Assembly (NCBI RefSeq): GCF_039595935.1
Contig: NZ_JBCNKR010000005.1
Coordinates: forward strand, 434,001-498,000
Direction of reading: 5' to 3'
DNA length: 64,000 bases
DNA from: Flavobacterium sp.
Lineage (GTDB): Bacteria > Bacteroidota > Bacteroidia > Flavobacteriales > Flavobacteriaceae
Positions 10,131 to 19,735 of the stretch are shown here, piece after piece. Position numbers and translations under genes: made by a program. The notes beneath the pieces are model-generated. The model ran no database searches. It was not told where the DNA came from and saw nothing but the letters and a program-made list of their open reading frames with translations. How positions within the stretch are numbered: the stretch's first letter is position 1; each line of letters starts with the position of its first letter.

Positions 10131-10703
10131 CTACAAATTATCTATAACCGACGTTAATCTCTGTGTGATTTCTTCGATAGTTCCGATACCGTTTACAGCA
10201 TGAAACTTATTCTGCTCTTTATAATATCCAATTAACGGAGCTGTTTTTTCGTTGTATTCCTGATATCTTACACGGATTTTTTCTTCATCCTGATCGTCTG
10301 CTCTTCCGCTTGTTTTTCCTCTTTCAAGTAAACGTGCTACCAGGATTTCGTCATCAGCTTCTAAAGCAATAGTAGCTGTTACGCTAGAACCAATTGTTGG
10401 TAAAAATTTATCTAAAGCTTCAGCCTGATTAAGTGTTCTTGGGTATCCGTCAAATAAAAATCCTGCTGTATCCGGGTGTTTTTTAACTTCGTCAATTAAC
10501 ATTGCAGTTGTTACTTCACATGGAACTAATTCTCCATTATCCATAAAAACTCTTGCTTTTTTTCCTAGTTCAGTATCGTTTTTTAAATTAAAACGAAAAA
10601 TATCTCCAGTAGAAAGGTGTGTTAAATTGTATTTTTCTTTTAAAAATTCTGCCTGAGTTCCTTTGCCTGCTCCAGGCTTTCCAAATAAAACAATGTTAAT
10701 CAT
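10131..10703 (-). CDS. adk: Adenylate kinase
   Basis: Catalyses ATP + AMP to 2 ADP in the cytosol. The 190 aa protein has the P-loop GKPGAGKGT near the N-terminus, the AMP-binding STGDIFR and DGYPRT motifs, and a short LID (GRADDQDEEKIRVRYQEY) without the zinc-binding cysteines, so it is the short-LID form. The hpt gene lies 77 bases upstream on the same strand, giving a purine-salvage pair. Confidence 0.97.
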   Translation of the reverse strand: MINIVLFGKPGAGKGTQAEFLKEKYNLTHLSTGDIFRFNLKNDTELGKKARVFMDNGELVPCEVTTAMLIDEVKKHPDTAGFLFDGYPRTLNQAEALDKFLPTIGSSVTATIALEADDEILVARLLERGKTSGRADDQDEEKIRVRYQEYNEKTAPLIGYYKEQNKFHAVNGIGTIEEITQRLTSVIDNL

Positions 10704-10779
10704 AGTATGTTTGAGTTGTGTGACTTCTTAAATTTTCAAAGAAGTTTAAAATGAATATATAGTTGTGTTTTGTTTAATA

Positions 10780-11310
10780 TTATTCTGCTAATTTGTACAC
10801 TTCGGTAAGGTTTCGTCCTAAACCATCATAGTCTAATCCGTAGCCCACAATAAATTTATTCGGAATTCTGATTCCGATATAATCTATCTTCATGTCTTTT
10901 TTATACGCCTCAGGTTTAAAGAACAAAGTAGCCACTTTAAAGTGTTTTACATTTTGTGCTTTAAACAAATGCTTCAATTCTTCGATTGTATTTCCGGTAT
11001 CGACAATATCTTCTATTATAACAACGCTTTTTCCTGACAAATCCTGATTAATTCCGATTAATTCCTTAACCGAATTTGTACTTTCTGTTCCTTCATATGA
11101 TGCCAATTTTATAAATGAAACCTCGCAAGGCTTTTTATATTTTTTCAGGAAATCGGCTACTACCATAAATGCGCCATTCAAAACTCCAATAAAAATTGGA
11201 GTATCATCTCCAAAATCATCTTCGACTTGTGCCACTAATTTGGTTAAAGCAAAATCAATTTCTTTAGCCGAAATAAACGGAACAAATTGTTTATCGTGAA
11301 GTTGTATCAT
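10780..11310 (-). CDS. hpt: Hypoxanthine phosphoribosyltransferase
   Basis: Salvages hypoxanthine/guanine with PRPP to IMP/GMP. The PRPP-binding loop is VVIIEDIVDTGNT, and VGYGLDYDGLGRNL is the C-terminal nucleotide-contacting segment. The ATG at 11308-11310 (MIQLHDKQF) is preferred: the longer frame starts with a TTG at 11337 that falls inside the predicted -7 promoter box. This gives 176 aa, normal for the family. adk follows. Confidence 0.93.
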   Translation of the reverse strand: MIQLHDKQFVPFISAKEIDFALTKLVAQVEDDFGDDTPIFIGVLNGAFMVVADFLKKYKKPCEVSFIKLASYEGTESTNSVKELIGINQDLSGKSVVIIEDIVDTGNTIEELKHLFKAQNVKHFKVATLFFKPEAYKKDMKIDYIGIRIPNKFIVGYGLDYDGLGRNLTEVYKLAE

Positions 11311-11334
11311 TATTTTTAAATTTAAAATAATGGA

Positions 11335-11342
11335 CAAAGATA
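11335..11342 (-). promoter_or_regulatory. -7 promoter box for hpt
   Basis: Reads TATCTTTG on the minus strand, an exact match to the Flavobacterium TAnnTTTG box, 25 bases before the hpt ATG. No well-placed -33 TTG was found. Confidence 0.55.
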
Positions 11343-11496
11343 CAGAATTACAAACAATTTGCCCACATGAAAATAAATTGGCATTATTACTTTTTTGTGA
11401 ATGTTAAATATCAGTTAATAATTACAAAATGTTTCTTTTCGGGACTTTTTATTTCACTAAATTGTTGTTGAATAATTATTTAACTCCAAAATACCA

Positions 11497-12771
11497 ATGA
11501 AAAAATCCTTACCACTATTTTCTATATTATTGCTGGCTATAATGACGGCCTGCAACGGCCAAGTTAAAAAAGAAGAAAAAGAAGCGCTGGCAAAACAGCC
11601 CGGAAATGTTGTAAAAACTGCGATTGGCGATATTACGCTTCCTCCTCCATATGCAACAGAATCTAAAACTAAAAATAGCAAAGTTATTGGATGGCCAAAA
11701 GATAAAACACCAAAAGCTCCTGAAGGTTTTACAGTTACCAAATTTGCAGATGGTTTTGAAAATCCCCGTTGGACTTACATTGCGCCAAACAGTGATATTT
11801 TTGTTGTAGAAAGCGGAACCCGCGCCAGCAAAAATCAAATTACAGTTTTACGTGATAAAGACAAAGACGGAAAATTTGAAACCCGTGAAGTTTTTATAAA
11901 AGATTTAAATAAACCTTTTGGAATGCTGGTTTTAAAAGATTTTTTCTACATAGCGAATACCGACGGTTTATATCGTTATCCATACAAAAACAATCCTTTG
12001 AAATTAGAAACCAAAGGAGAAAAGATCCTTGAACTTCCAGCCGGAGGTTACAACAATCACTGGACAAGAAACCTATTGGCAAGTCTTGACGGAAGTAAAA
12101 TTTATGTTTCTGTAGGTTCAGGAAGTAATAATGCTGAACATGGAATAGATAAAGAAGTGCGTCGTGCCGGAATTCTTGAAATTAATCCTGACGGAACGGG
12201 AGAAAAAATCTATGCCTCCGGGTTAAGAAACCCTGTTGGAATGGACTGGAATCCGGTTAATAAAGAGCTTTGGACGGCTGTTAACGAACGTGATGATCTG
12301 GGCGACGATTTAGTTCCGGATTATATTACAAGTGTTAAAAAAGATGGATTTTATGGCTGGCCTTATTCTTATTTTGGAAATATTCCTGATCCGAGAATGA
12401 AAGGCGAAAGAAAAGATTTAGTTGAAAAAGCCATTGTTCCAGATGTACCGGTTGGTCCGCATACAGCTTCATTAGGTTTGGCCTTTTACACCAAAGATGC
12501 TTTTCCTGCAAAATATAAAAACGGCGCTTTCGTAGGGCAGCACGGCTCATGGAATCGCTCAATAATTTCAGGTTACAAAGTTCTTTTTGTTCCTTTTAAA
12601 GATGGAAAACCGTCTGGAAAACCGGAAGATTTTTTAACCGGATTTATTTCTGATGAAAATAAAGCAGAAGTTTACGGACGTCCTGTTGCTGTAACGGTTA
12701 TGAACGACGGATCGCTTTTGGTAAATGATGACAGCGGAAATACGATTTGGAAGGTTACTGCGAATAAATAA
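11497..12771 (+). CDS. Glucose/sorbosone dehydrogenase-family (PQQ-type beta-propeller) lipoprotein
   Basis: 424 aa. The N-terminus is a lipoprotein signal with lipobox LAIMTAC (Cys19). The mature part is a six-bladed propeller of the GSDH type: PEGFTVTKFADGFENPR, an asp-rich DKDKDGKFETREVF stretch, NHWTRNLLASLDG, SGLRNPVGMDW and VGQHGSWNRS. The NPVGMDW and HGSWNR segments are typical of the family, which oxidises sugars or sugar aldehydes with PQQ. No PQQ synthesis genes are visible, so cofactor and substrate are unknown. The protein is probably anchored in the inner or outer membrane, facing the periplasm. Confidence 0.85.
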   Translation: MKKSLPLFSILLLAIMTACNGQVKKEEKEALAKQPGNVVKTAIGDITLPPPYATESKTKNSKVIGWPKDKTPKAPEGFTVTKFADGFENPRWTYIAPNSDIFVVESGTRASKNQITVLRDKDKDGKFETREVFIKDLNKPFGMLVLKDFFYIANTDGLYRYPYKNNPLKLETKGEKILELPAGGYNNHWTRNLLASLDGSKIYVSVGSGSNNAEHGIDKEVRRAGILEINPDGTGEKIYASGLRNPVGMDWNPVNKELWTAVNERDDLGDDLVPDYITSVKKDGFYGWPYSYFGNIPDPRMKGERKDLVEKAIVPDVPVGPHTASLGLAFYTKDAFPAKYKNGAFVGQHGSWNRSIISGYKVLFVPFKDGKPSGKPEDFLTGFISDENKAEVYGRPVAVTVMNDGSLLVNDDSGNTIWKVTANK

Positions 12772-12794
12772 ATTCTAAATCTATACAGATATTT

Positions 12795-12890
12795 TAAACA
12801 CATAGAGACATAGATTTTTGCTTAAAAAGAAGTTGTTAAATAAATGAAACGCCTTTTTTGCCTCAATCAATGCTATGTTTCTATGTGTTA
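12795..12890. repeat. Intergenic inverted repeat (CACATAGA family)
   Basis: AAACACATAGAGACATAG (12796-12813) is repeated in inverted form as CTATGTTTCTATGTGTT (12873-12889), with about 60 bases between. Non-coding. Confidence 0.7.
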
Positions 12891-12920
12891 AAAAAACTAC
12901 TTCTTTAATCCGAATCATTT

Positions 12921-15011
12921 ATGATATCAAAAAAACATTGTTTTTTTCTTTTTGTGTTTTTTATTTTTAAGAATATCTGTGCGCAAGAAAAAGAAAGCAA
13001 AACTATTGATTCTCTTAAAACAGAAAAACTGAACGAAATTGTCATCAGTTCACTTCATATTAATAACAATTTATTAAACACTCCGGCTTCAATTGGCATT
13101 CTTTCCAAAAAAGATTTACTGCAAAATAACACAACTGATATTTCAACCGTAATCAATACAATTCCGGGTGTTTTTATGCAGTCTTCTAATTTTACTACAA
13201 CCCGAATTTCTATTCGGGGAATTGGCGCACGAACTACTTACGGAACTAATAAAATCCGTGCTTTTTACGGCAGTATTCCTCTGACTTCCGGAAACAGCGA
13301 AACGGTTATTGACGATATTGATCTCGAAAACCTCAACCAAATCGAAATTATAAAAGGTCCGCTTTCGAGTGTTTACGGCGCAGGTTTGGGCGGCGCAATT
13401 TTGATTTCACCTCAGCTTTCTAAAAACGGAAATCAAAGCGCAGGAATAAGTTCGGTTTTTGGTTCTTACGGATTATTGAAAAATAGTCTGAATTTTAGTC
13501 TGGACGAAAAATCAGGAAGTTTAAATATCAGCTATCACAATTTAAAAACCGATGGCTGGCGTGAAAATAGTGCTTACAATCGTGAAGGAATTACACTTGC
13601 TGGAGAATTGTTCAGGAAGAAAAACAGCAAACTGACTTATTTTTCAAACTATACTTATTTAAAAGCTTTTATTCCGAGTTCGATTAACAAAACAACTTTT
13701 GAAAATAATCCAGAATCTGGCGCGCCAACCTGGGTTGCTTCAAAAGGATATAAAGAATACAAATCGACTTTGGGCGGATTGGCTTATGATTTTTCAATAA
13801 ATGAAAATCTAAAAAATTCAACTTCTGTTTTTATCAATTATAAAGACAGCAACGAACCAAGGCCTTTTGATATATTGCGCCAATATACTTTTGCAACTGG
13901 CGCCAGAACACAATTTTCGGGAGATTTTAAAATCGGAAAAATCAAAAATAACTTTATTGCCGGAATTGAATATTTTACGGATACTTATAAAGGAAATACT
14001 TTCGAAAATCTGTATCAGCAAAATAATGGTTTGGGAAGTTTGCAAGGCGATCAGCTTACCGAAACAGGTCAGAAAAGACATTTCTACAATATTTTTTCTC
14101 AGTTGAGAACTTTGCTTTCGGAACAATTTGAAATTCAGGCTGGTTTAAATTATAACAAAACAAAATTTAATCTTGACAATTATTCTGAAAACACCAATCA
14201 GGATTATAGTTATGACGGAATATTTTCGCCGCAATTGTCTTTTCTTTTTAAACCAAATTCTTTAAAAACGATTTATTTTTCTGTAAGCCGGGGATTTTCT
14301 CTTCCGGCTACAGAAGAAACTTTGACAAGCGAAGGCAAAATCAATACCGATATAAAACCTGAAAATGGTTATAATTTTGAAATTGGCGGAAAGCTCTATT
14401 TTTTCAATAAAAATCTTTATACAGAAATCGCCGTTTACCGAATGGAAATCAAAGATTTATTGGTTGCCAAAAGAGTTGGCGACGATCAATATGTGGGTTT
14501 AAATGCCGGTAAAACTTTTCATGAAGGAATCGAAATTACCTTAAATCACAATTGGTCAATAAACCGTTTCTTTTCTCTCAATTCTTATTTGTCTGGATCT
14601 TTAGGAAATTATGAATTCAAAGAATTTGTCGATAACGGAAATGATTATTCAGGAAATAAATTAACCGGAGTTGCGGCTAATAAAATTAATGCCGGGATTA
14701 CTTTTAATACAAATATTGGATTTTATTTTTCTGCCGATTATCAATTTGTGGATGAAATTCCGATGAATGATGCCAATACGGCTTTTTCGGATTCTTATAA
14801 TCTAATTAACTTAAAAACCGGTTATCGTTTTGAGATTTTTCCAAAACTTACTACGCATTTTGCCTTTGGAATAAACAACGTAACGAATTCAAAATATGCT
14901 TCGTTAATACTCCCAAATGCTGTTGCTGTCGGAAATGCATCACCTCGTTACTATTATCCGGGGCTTCCCGTTAATTATTACGGAATTGTTTCATTAAATT
15001 ATTTATTTTAG
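12921..15011 (+). CDS. TonB-dependent outer-membrane receptor
   Basis: 696 aa. A signal peptide spans about residues 1-21 (ends NICAQ). The plug domain includes TPASIGILSKKDL, ISIRGIGARTTYG, LNQIEIIKGPLSSVYGAG and GGAILISP. A 22-strand-type barrel with aromatic/acidic turns follows, ending in an aromatic C-terminal strand (YYGIVSLNYLF). There is no N-terminal carboxypeptidase-like or signalling domain, so it is a classic siderophore/vitamin-type receptor rather than SusC. The substrate is unknown. A small helical-repeat gene starts directly after its stop codon. Confidence 0.92.
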   Translation: MISKKHCFFLFVFFIFKNICAQEKESKTIDSLKTEKLNEIVISSLHINNNLLNTPASIGILSKKDLLQNNTTDISTVINTIPGVFMQSSNFTTTRISIRGIGARTTYGTNKIRAFYGSIPLTSGNSETVIDDIDLENLNQIEIIKGPLSSVYGAGLGGAILISPQLSKNGNQSAGISSVFGSYGLLKNSLNFSLDEKSGSLNISYHNLKTDGWRENSAYNREGITLAGELFRKKNSKLTYFSNYTYLKAFIPSSINKTTFENNPESGAPTWVASKGYKEYKSTLGGLAYDFSINENLKNSTSVFINYKDSNEPRPFDILRQYTFATGARTQFSGDFKIGKIKNNFIAGIEYFTDTYKGNTFENLYQQNNGLGSLQGDQLTETGQKRHFYNIFSQLRTLLSEQFEIQAGLNYNKTKFNLDNYSENTNQDYSYDGIFSPQLSFLFKPNSLKTIYFSVSRGFSLPATEETLTSEGKINTDIKPENGYNFEIGGKLYFFNKNLYTEIAVYRMEIKDLLVAKRVGDDQYVGLNAGKTFHEGIEITLNHNWSINRFFSLNSYLSGSLGNYEFKEFVDNGNDYSGNKLTGVAANKINAGITFNTNIGFYFSADYQFVDEIPMNDANTAFSDSYNLINLKTGYRFEIFPKLTTHFAFGINNVTNSKYASLILPNAVAVGNASPRYYYPGLPVNYYGIVSLNYLF

Positions 15012-15593
15012 ATGCTCGAAATCAAAATTACCTCCAAAAAAATGTTTTCTGAATTACAGCAAAAACTGGATTATGTAAGTGCCTATAGAGAAAATCGTCT
15101 AAAATGCGCTCAGGATATTCTTGAAAATCCTCATTTATTTAATGAATTAGTTGCTATTTGCTTTTCTCCCGAAGACAAAAACAATCATAAAGCCTGCTGG
15201 ATTTTAGAATTTGTTTCTTACGAAGAATTACATTGGCTTCAACCTCATCTTGATTTTTTCTGTACGAACTTGAAAATTTTAAAAGACGAAAGTTCCATGC
15301 GTCCGATTGCAAAAGTAGTTCAGCTTTTGGTAAAATCACATTATAAGAAAAACGAAAACGGAATTCAACTCTCAGAAGAAAATCTTCAAGATTGCATTGA
15401 AGCTTCTTTTGATTGGTTAATTAATGATACAAAAGTCGCTACAAAAGCGTATTCCATTCGAACTTTATATGTTTTAGGAAATTATTACGACTGGATTCAT
15501 CCCGAACTTAAAGTGATTATTGATAAAGATTACGCAGATCATTCTGCCGCATACAAAGCCGTAGCCAAAGAAGTTTTGAAGAAAATAAAATAG
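15012..15593 (+). CDS. Small alpha-helical repeat (HEAT-like) protein, function unknown
   Basis: 193 aa, no signal peptide. The ATG abuts the TAG of the TonB receptor with no gap, so the two are probably co-transcribed and translationally coupled. The sequence is almost all helical, with repeated 30-40 residue units (LKCAQDILENPHLFNELVAI; IAKVVQLLVKSH; KAYSIRTLYVLGNYYDWIHP), suggestive of HEAT-like repeats as in DNA-alkylation-repair-type scaffolds. Related proteins are sometimes labelled adenylosuccinate lyase, but no lyase signature is visible here. Confidence 0.75.
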   Translation: MLEIKITSKKMFSELQQKLDYVSAYRENRLKCAQDILENPHLFNELVAICFSPEDKNNHKACWILEFVSYEELHWLQPHLDFFCTNLKILKDESSMRPIAKVVQLLVKSHYKKNENGIQLSEENLQDCIEASFDWLINDTKVATKAYSIRTLYVLGNYYDWIHPELKVIIDKDYADHSAAYKAVAKEVLKKIK

Positions 15594-15604
15594 CTTTTTT
15601 GATC

Positions 15605-15745
15605 GCCACGAATTCACGAATTTTTATTAAATATATGCTAAAAAATAATTCGAGAATTCGTGGCAAAAAACTAAAATTAGAAAATCATTTTAATCCTTTT
15701 AATCTGTGGCAAAAATTAAAAAAATATAATTCGTGAATTCGTGGC
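15605..15745. repeat. Triple GAATTCGTGGC palindromic repeat
   Basis: GCCACGAATTCACGAATT (15605-15622) is followed by two inverted copies, AATTCGAGAATTCGTGGC (15647-15664) and AATTCGTGAATTCGTGGC (15728-15745). A fragment, CTGTGGCAAAAATT, lies between. The array lies just upstream of the purK promoter. Confidence 0.75.
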
Positions 15746-15760
15746 TAAAAAAACTAAATT

Positions 15761-15791
15761 TTGGCTAAAAAAAGATTAAAAAGTATCTTTG
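15761..15791 (+). promoter_or_regulatory. Promoter of purK
   Basis: TTG at 15761-15763, 20 bases, then TATCTTTG at 15784-15791: a full match to the Bacteroidota -33/-7 pattern. The transcription start would be near 15797, about a dozen bases before the ATG at 15809. Confidence 0.75.
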
Positions 15792-15808
15792 CAAAAACAC
15801 AACTCAAA

Positions 15809-16963
15809 ATGAATTATTTTTCTTCTGATTTTAAATTAGGAATACTAGGCGGCGGACAATTAGGTAAAATGCTTTTATTCGATACCCGCAAATTTGATAT
15901 ACAAACTTATGTTTTAGATCCGAGTGACGAAGCGCCGAGTAAAATTGCCTGCAACAAGTTTTTTCAAGGTGATTTAATGGACTACGAAACCGTTTATAAT
16001 TTCGGAAAACAAGTCGATGTTTTAACTTTTGAAATCGAATTGGTAAATCTTGAAGCTTTAACGCAATTGGAAAACGAAGGCTTAAAAGTATATCCGTCTC
16101 CAAAAACCCTAAAAGAAATTCAGAATAAAGGAACTCAAAAAGATTTTTATACAGAAAGTAATATTCCGACCGCATCGTACTTACGATTCGAAAGTCCGGC
16201 ACATTTGCAAAAATCAGTTGGAAATAATGAAATCACAATTCCGTTTGTTTGGAAATGCACTGAATTTGGTTACGACGGAAATGGCGTAAAAGTAATTCGC
16301 CAAATTTCAGACATGGATGATTTACCAAATGTAGAATGTATTGCAGAAACTATGGTTCCATTCAAAAATGAATTGGCCGTAATCGTGGTAAGAAATCCAT
16401 CTGGAGAAATTAAAACATATCCGGTTGTAGAAATGGAATTTCACCCAGAAGCCAACCAGGTTGAATATGTAATTTGTCCCGCAAGAATCGACGAAAAAGT
16501 CGCTGAAAAAGCCAGAGCAATTGCCTTGAATGTTTCGGAAAAATTCAATCACGTTGGACTTTTGGCAGTTGAAATGTTCCAAACTCAGGACGACGAAATT
16601 TTAGTTAATGAAGTTGCGCCTCGCCCACACAATTCAGGACATTATTCAATAGAAGCCAGTTATACTTCACAATTCGAAAATCATTTACGTGCTATTTTAG
16701 ATCTTCCGTTAGGAAATACAGACAGTAAAGTTGCCGGAATTATGGTAAATTTAGTGGGAGCCGAAGGTCATTCTGGAAATGTGGTTTATGAAAACATCGA
16801 AACCATTTTAGGATGGGATGGCGTTACCCCGCATATTTATGGAAAAAAACAAACGCGTCCGTTTAGAAAAATGGGCCACGTGACAATCGTAAATGAAAAC
16901 ATGCAGGAAGCAAGACGAATTGCTGAGGAAGTTAAGAATACTATTAAAGTGATTTCTCAGTAA
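15809..16963 (+). CDS. purK: N5-carboxyaminoimidazole ribonucleotide synthase
   Basis: Converts AIR + bicarbonate + ATP to N5-CAIR in purine synthesis. ATP-grasp enzyme of about 384 aa: GILGGGQLGKM is the N-terminal nucleotide-fold loop, with CTEFGYDGNGVKVI, PFKNELAVIVVR and LVNEVAPRPHNSGHY in the central domains and EGHSGNVVYEN towards the C-terminus. The start is the ATG at 15809; the longer frame starting at TTG 15761 is rejected because that TTG is the -33 promoter element. purE follows, consistent with a purKE unit. Confidence 0.95.
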   Translation: MNYFSSDFKLGILGGGQLGKMLLFDTRKFDIQTYVLDPSDEAPSKIACNKFFQGDLMDYETVYNFGKQVDVLTFEIELVNLEALTQLENEGLKVYPSPKTLKEIQNKGTQKDFYTESNIPTASYLRFESPAHLQKSVGNNEITIPFVWKCTEFGYDGNGVKVIRQISDMDDLPNVECIAETMVPFKNELAVIVVRNPSGEIKTYPVVEMEFHPEANQVEYVICPARIDEKVAEKARAIALNVSEKFNHVGLLAVEMFQTQDDEILVNEVAPRPHNSGHYSIEASYTSQFENHLRAILDLPLGNTDSKVAGIMVNLVGAEGHSGNVVYENIETILGWDGVTPHIYGKKQTRPFRKMGHVTIVNENMQEARRIAEEVKNTIKVISQ

Positions 16964-16966
16964 TCA

Positions 16967-16990
16967 GTTTTCAGTCGCAGTCACAGTTTA
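16967..16990. repeat. Partial CAGTCGCAGTCACAG intergenic repeat
   Basis: A TTTTCAGTCGCAGTCACAGT half-copy of the repeat seen in full at 8591. Only one arm is present. Confidence 0.55.
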
Positions 16991-17070
16991 CATTTTAAAA
17001 CTATAATATTTTTTTAAGTCTCAGAAATAACATGAAACCTGAAACTTAAAACTTGAAACAAAATAAAAAC

Positions 17071-17556
17071 ATGAGCAAAGTAGCTATTATAATGGGAAGC
17101 ATCTCCGACATGCCAGTTATGCAGGATGCAATCGACATATTAAAACAATTTAATGTAGAAGTTGAAGTAGATATCGTTTCGGCACACAGAACACCGGAGA
17201 AATTATTCGATTTTAGTAAAAATGCCCACAATCGCGGTATTTCGGTAATTATTGCCGGTGCGGGCGGTGCAGCGCATTTACCTGGAATGGTGGCTTCAAT
17301 GTCTCCACTTCCAGTAATTGGAGTTCCTGTAAAATCAAGTAATTCAATTGACGGTTGGGATTCTGTATTATCGATTCTGCAAATGCCAGGTGGAGTTCCT
17401 GTTGCAACAGTTGCTTTAAACGGAGCAAAAAATGCCGGAATTTTAGCAGCACAAATCATCGGAAGCCACGACAAAAAAGTTTTAGATACTATTATTTCTT
17501 ACAAAGAAGAATTGAAAGCGGCGGTTAATAAAGCGGCTGAAGGTCTTAATAAATAA
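17071..17556 (+). CDS. purE: N5-CAIR mutase
   Basis: Class I PurE rearranges N5-CAIR to CAIR, the step after PurK. About 161 aa. Signature residues include MGSISDMPVMQDA, SAHRTPEKLF, GAGGAAHLPGMVAS and GGVPVATVALN. The ATG at 17071 is preferred over the TTG at 17053; it gives the normal N-terminus MSKVAIIMGS and follows an A-rich stretch. The purK stop is about 107 bases upstream. Confidence 0.95.
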   Translation: MSKVAIIMGSISDMPVMQDAIDILKQFNVEVEVDIVSAHRTPEKLFDFSKNAHNRGISVIIAGAGGAAHLPGMVASMSPLPVIGVPVKSSNSIDGWDSVLSILQMPGGVPVATVALNGAKNAGILAAQIIGSHDKKVLDTIISYKEELKAAVNKAAEGLNK

Positions 17557-17574
17557 GTTAATTCCACAGAGATT

Positions 17575-17662
17575 CACAAAAGCAAACACAAAGCTTCACA
17601 AAAATTAATTTAAAAAACTTTGCGAAGCTCTGTGCCTTCTTAGCGAAACTTTGCGTAACACA
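17575..17662. repeat. Intergenic imperfect inverted repeat
   Basis: CACAAAGCTTCACAAA near 17587 faces TTTGCGAAGCTCTGTGCC near 17619, with further CACAGAG/CTTTGCG-type segments. This is a recurring non-coding spacer pattern between purE and the M3 peptidase gene. Confidence 0.45.
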
Positions 17663-17670
17663 ACAACACT

Positions 17671-19698
17671 ATGAGCGTTTTAACCCAATATTTCAACACC
17701 AAACATAACACAGCACCTTTTTCGCAAATTAAAATCGAAGATTACGTTCCTGCTTTTCAGGAAGGAATTGCTTTGGCAAAAGCAGAAATCAATGCAATCG
17801 TAAATAATCCGGATGCACCAACTTTTGAAAATACAATTGTAGCGATGGATTATTCGGGCGATATTTTAGATCGCCTTTCAAGTATTTTCTTCAATTTGAA
17901 TTCGGCTGAAACGAATGACGAAATGCAGAAAATTGCTCAGGAAGTTTCGCCTTTGCTTTCAGAATTTGGAAATGACATTCGCTTAAATGCTGATTTATTT
18001 GCACGAGTAAAAGCTGTTTATGATCAAAAAGAAAGTTTAAATCTGAATGCAGAACAAACAACTTTATTAGATAAAAAATACAAAAGCTTCTCGAGAAACG
18101 GTGCCAATTTGCCAGAAGACAAGAAAAACCAATTAAGAGAAATCGACAAAGAATTATCGAAATTGAGTTTACAATTTGGCGAAAATGTTTTGGCTGAAAC
18201 CAATAATTTCGAATTGCATTTGACAGACGAAAAAGACTTATCTGGTTTGCCTGAAGGAACTATCGAAGCGGCAAGATTGTTGGCCAAAAATCAGGAAAAA
18301 GAAGGCTGGATTTTTACTTTAGATCATCCAAGTTACGTTCCGTTTTTGACTTATGCAGATAATCGCGAACTGCGTAAAAAAATGGCGATTGCTTTTGGGG
18401 CAAAAGGTTTCCAGAAAAACGAATTCAACAATGAAGAAAACGTTTTAAAGATTGCTAAACTTCGTCATGAAAGAGCCAATTTATTAGGTTATAAAACGCA
18501 CGCGCATTTTGTTCTGGAAGAAAGAATGGCCGAAAGTCCGGAAAAAGTTTTCTCTTTCCTGAATGATTTATTGGCAAAAGCGAAACCGGCGGCTCAAAAA
18601 GAGTTTGCAGAATTAACTGCTTTCGCGAAAGAATTAGACGGAATCGAACAATTAGAAAAATGGGACGGCGCATATTATTCTGAAAAATTAAAACAACAGC
18701 TTTTTAATTTAGATGATGAAAAACTGAAACCTTATTTTCAGTTAGAGAAAGTTTTAGATGGCGCTTTTACGGTTGCCAAAAAATTATACGGTTTAACTTT
18801 TACCGAGGTTTTTGATATCGATAAATATCACGAAGAAGTTACAACTTACGAAGTAAAAGATAATGATGGCAATTTAGTTTCTATTTTCTACGCTGATTTC
18901 TTCCCAAGAAAAGGAAAAAGAAACGGTGCGTGGATGACTTCATTCAAATCGCAATATGTAAAAGACGGTGTAAACGAAAGACCACATATTTCGAACGTTT
19001 GCAACTTTACAAAACCAACTGAAACAAAACCTTCATTATTGACTTTTAATGAAGTAACGACTTTATTCCACGAATTCGGGCACGGATTACATGGAATGTT
19101 AGCAAATACCGTTTATCCAAGTTTATCCGGAACTTCTGTTTACTGGGATTTCGTAGAATTACCAAGCCAGATTATGGAAAACTGGTGTTACGAGCCGGAA
19201 GCTTTGGCTTTGTTTGCGAATCATTATGAAACAGGAGAAATCATTCCGATTGAGTATGTGCAGAAAATTAAAGAAAGTGCGAGTTTCCAGGAAGGTTTGG
19301 CAACGTTGCGTCAGTTAAGTTTTGGATTATTGGATATGGCTTGGCACGGACAAGATCCAACTTCTATCACAGATTTAAAAGCTTTCGAAACAGAACAATT
19401 CGCCAACACACAATTGTATCCAGATGTAAAAGAAAATGCAATGAGTACAGCTTTCTCTCATATTTTTCAAGGCGGATATTCTTCTGGATATTACAGCTAC
19501 AAATGGGCGGAAGTTCTGGATGCGGATGCTTTTGAATATTTCCATGAAAATGGAATCTTTAAAGAAGAGATTGCGAAAAAATTCAAAGATAATGTTCTTT
19601 CTAAAGGAGGAACAGAACATCCGATGACTTTATACAAACGTTTTAGAGGTCAGGAACCTAAACCTGAAGCTTTGTTGAAAAGAGCAGGATTGGTTTAG
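17671..19698 (+). CDS. M3-family metallopeptidase (peptidyl-dipeptidase Dcp/oligopeptidase A-like)
   Basis: 675 aa zinc peptidase. The HExxH motif is HEFGHGLHG at about residue 467; the downstream zinc-ligand glutamate region follows (YWDFVELPSQIMENW). There is no signal peptide, so it is probably cytosolic, degrading short peptides. The length and domain arrangement match Dcp/OpdA; which one cannot be decided by eye. Strong hairpin terminator at 19736. Confidence 0.9.
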   Translation: MSVLTQYFNTKHNTAPFSQIKIEDYVPAFQEGIALAKAEINAIVNNPDAPTFENTIVAMDYSGDILDRLSSIFFNLNSAETNDEMQKIAQEVSPLLSEFGNDIRLNADLFARVKAVYDQKESLNLNAEQTTLLDKKYKSFSRNGANLPEDKKNQLREIDKELSKLSLQFGENVLAETNNFELHLTDEKDLSGLPEGTIEAARLLAKNQEKEGWIFTLDHPSYVPFLTYADNRELRKKMAIAFGAKGFQKNEFNNEENVLKIAKLRHERANLLGYKTHAHFVLEERMAESPEKVFSFLNDLLAKAKPAAQKEFAELTAFAKELDGIEQLEKWDGAYYSEKLKQQLFNLDDEKLKPYFQLEKVLDGAFTVAKKLYGLTFTEVFDIDKYHEEVTTYEVKDNDGNLVSIFYADFFPRKGKRNGAWMTSFKSQYVKDGVNERPHISNVCNFTKPTETKPSLLTFNEVTTLFHEFGHGLHGMLANTVYPSLSGTSVYWDFVELPSQIMENWCYEPEALALFANHYETGEIIPIEYVQKIKESASFQEGLATLRQLSFGLLDMAWHGQDPTSITDLKAFETEQFANTQLYPDVKENAMSTAFSHIFQGGYSSGYYSYKWAEVLDADAFEYFHENGIFKEEIAKKFKDNVLSKGGTEHPMTLYKRFRGQEPKPEALLKRAGLV

Positions 19699-19735
19699 AC
19701 TTTCTTAGACTTCTTAGAATATTAGACATTTTAGA

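Noticed and set aside
9952..10203. 83 aa plus-strand frame in the gap before the CBS gene
   Set aside because: Overlaps the adk 3' end and has no family features.
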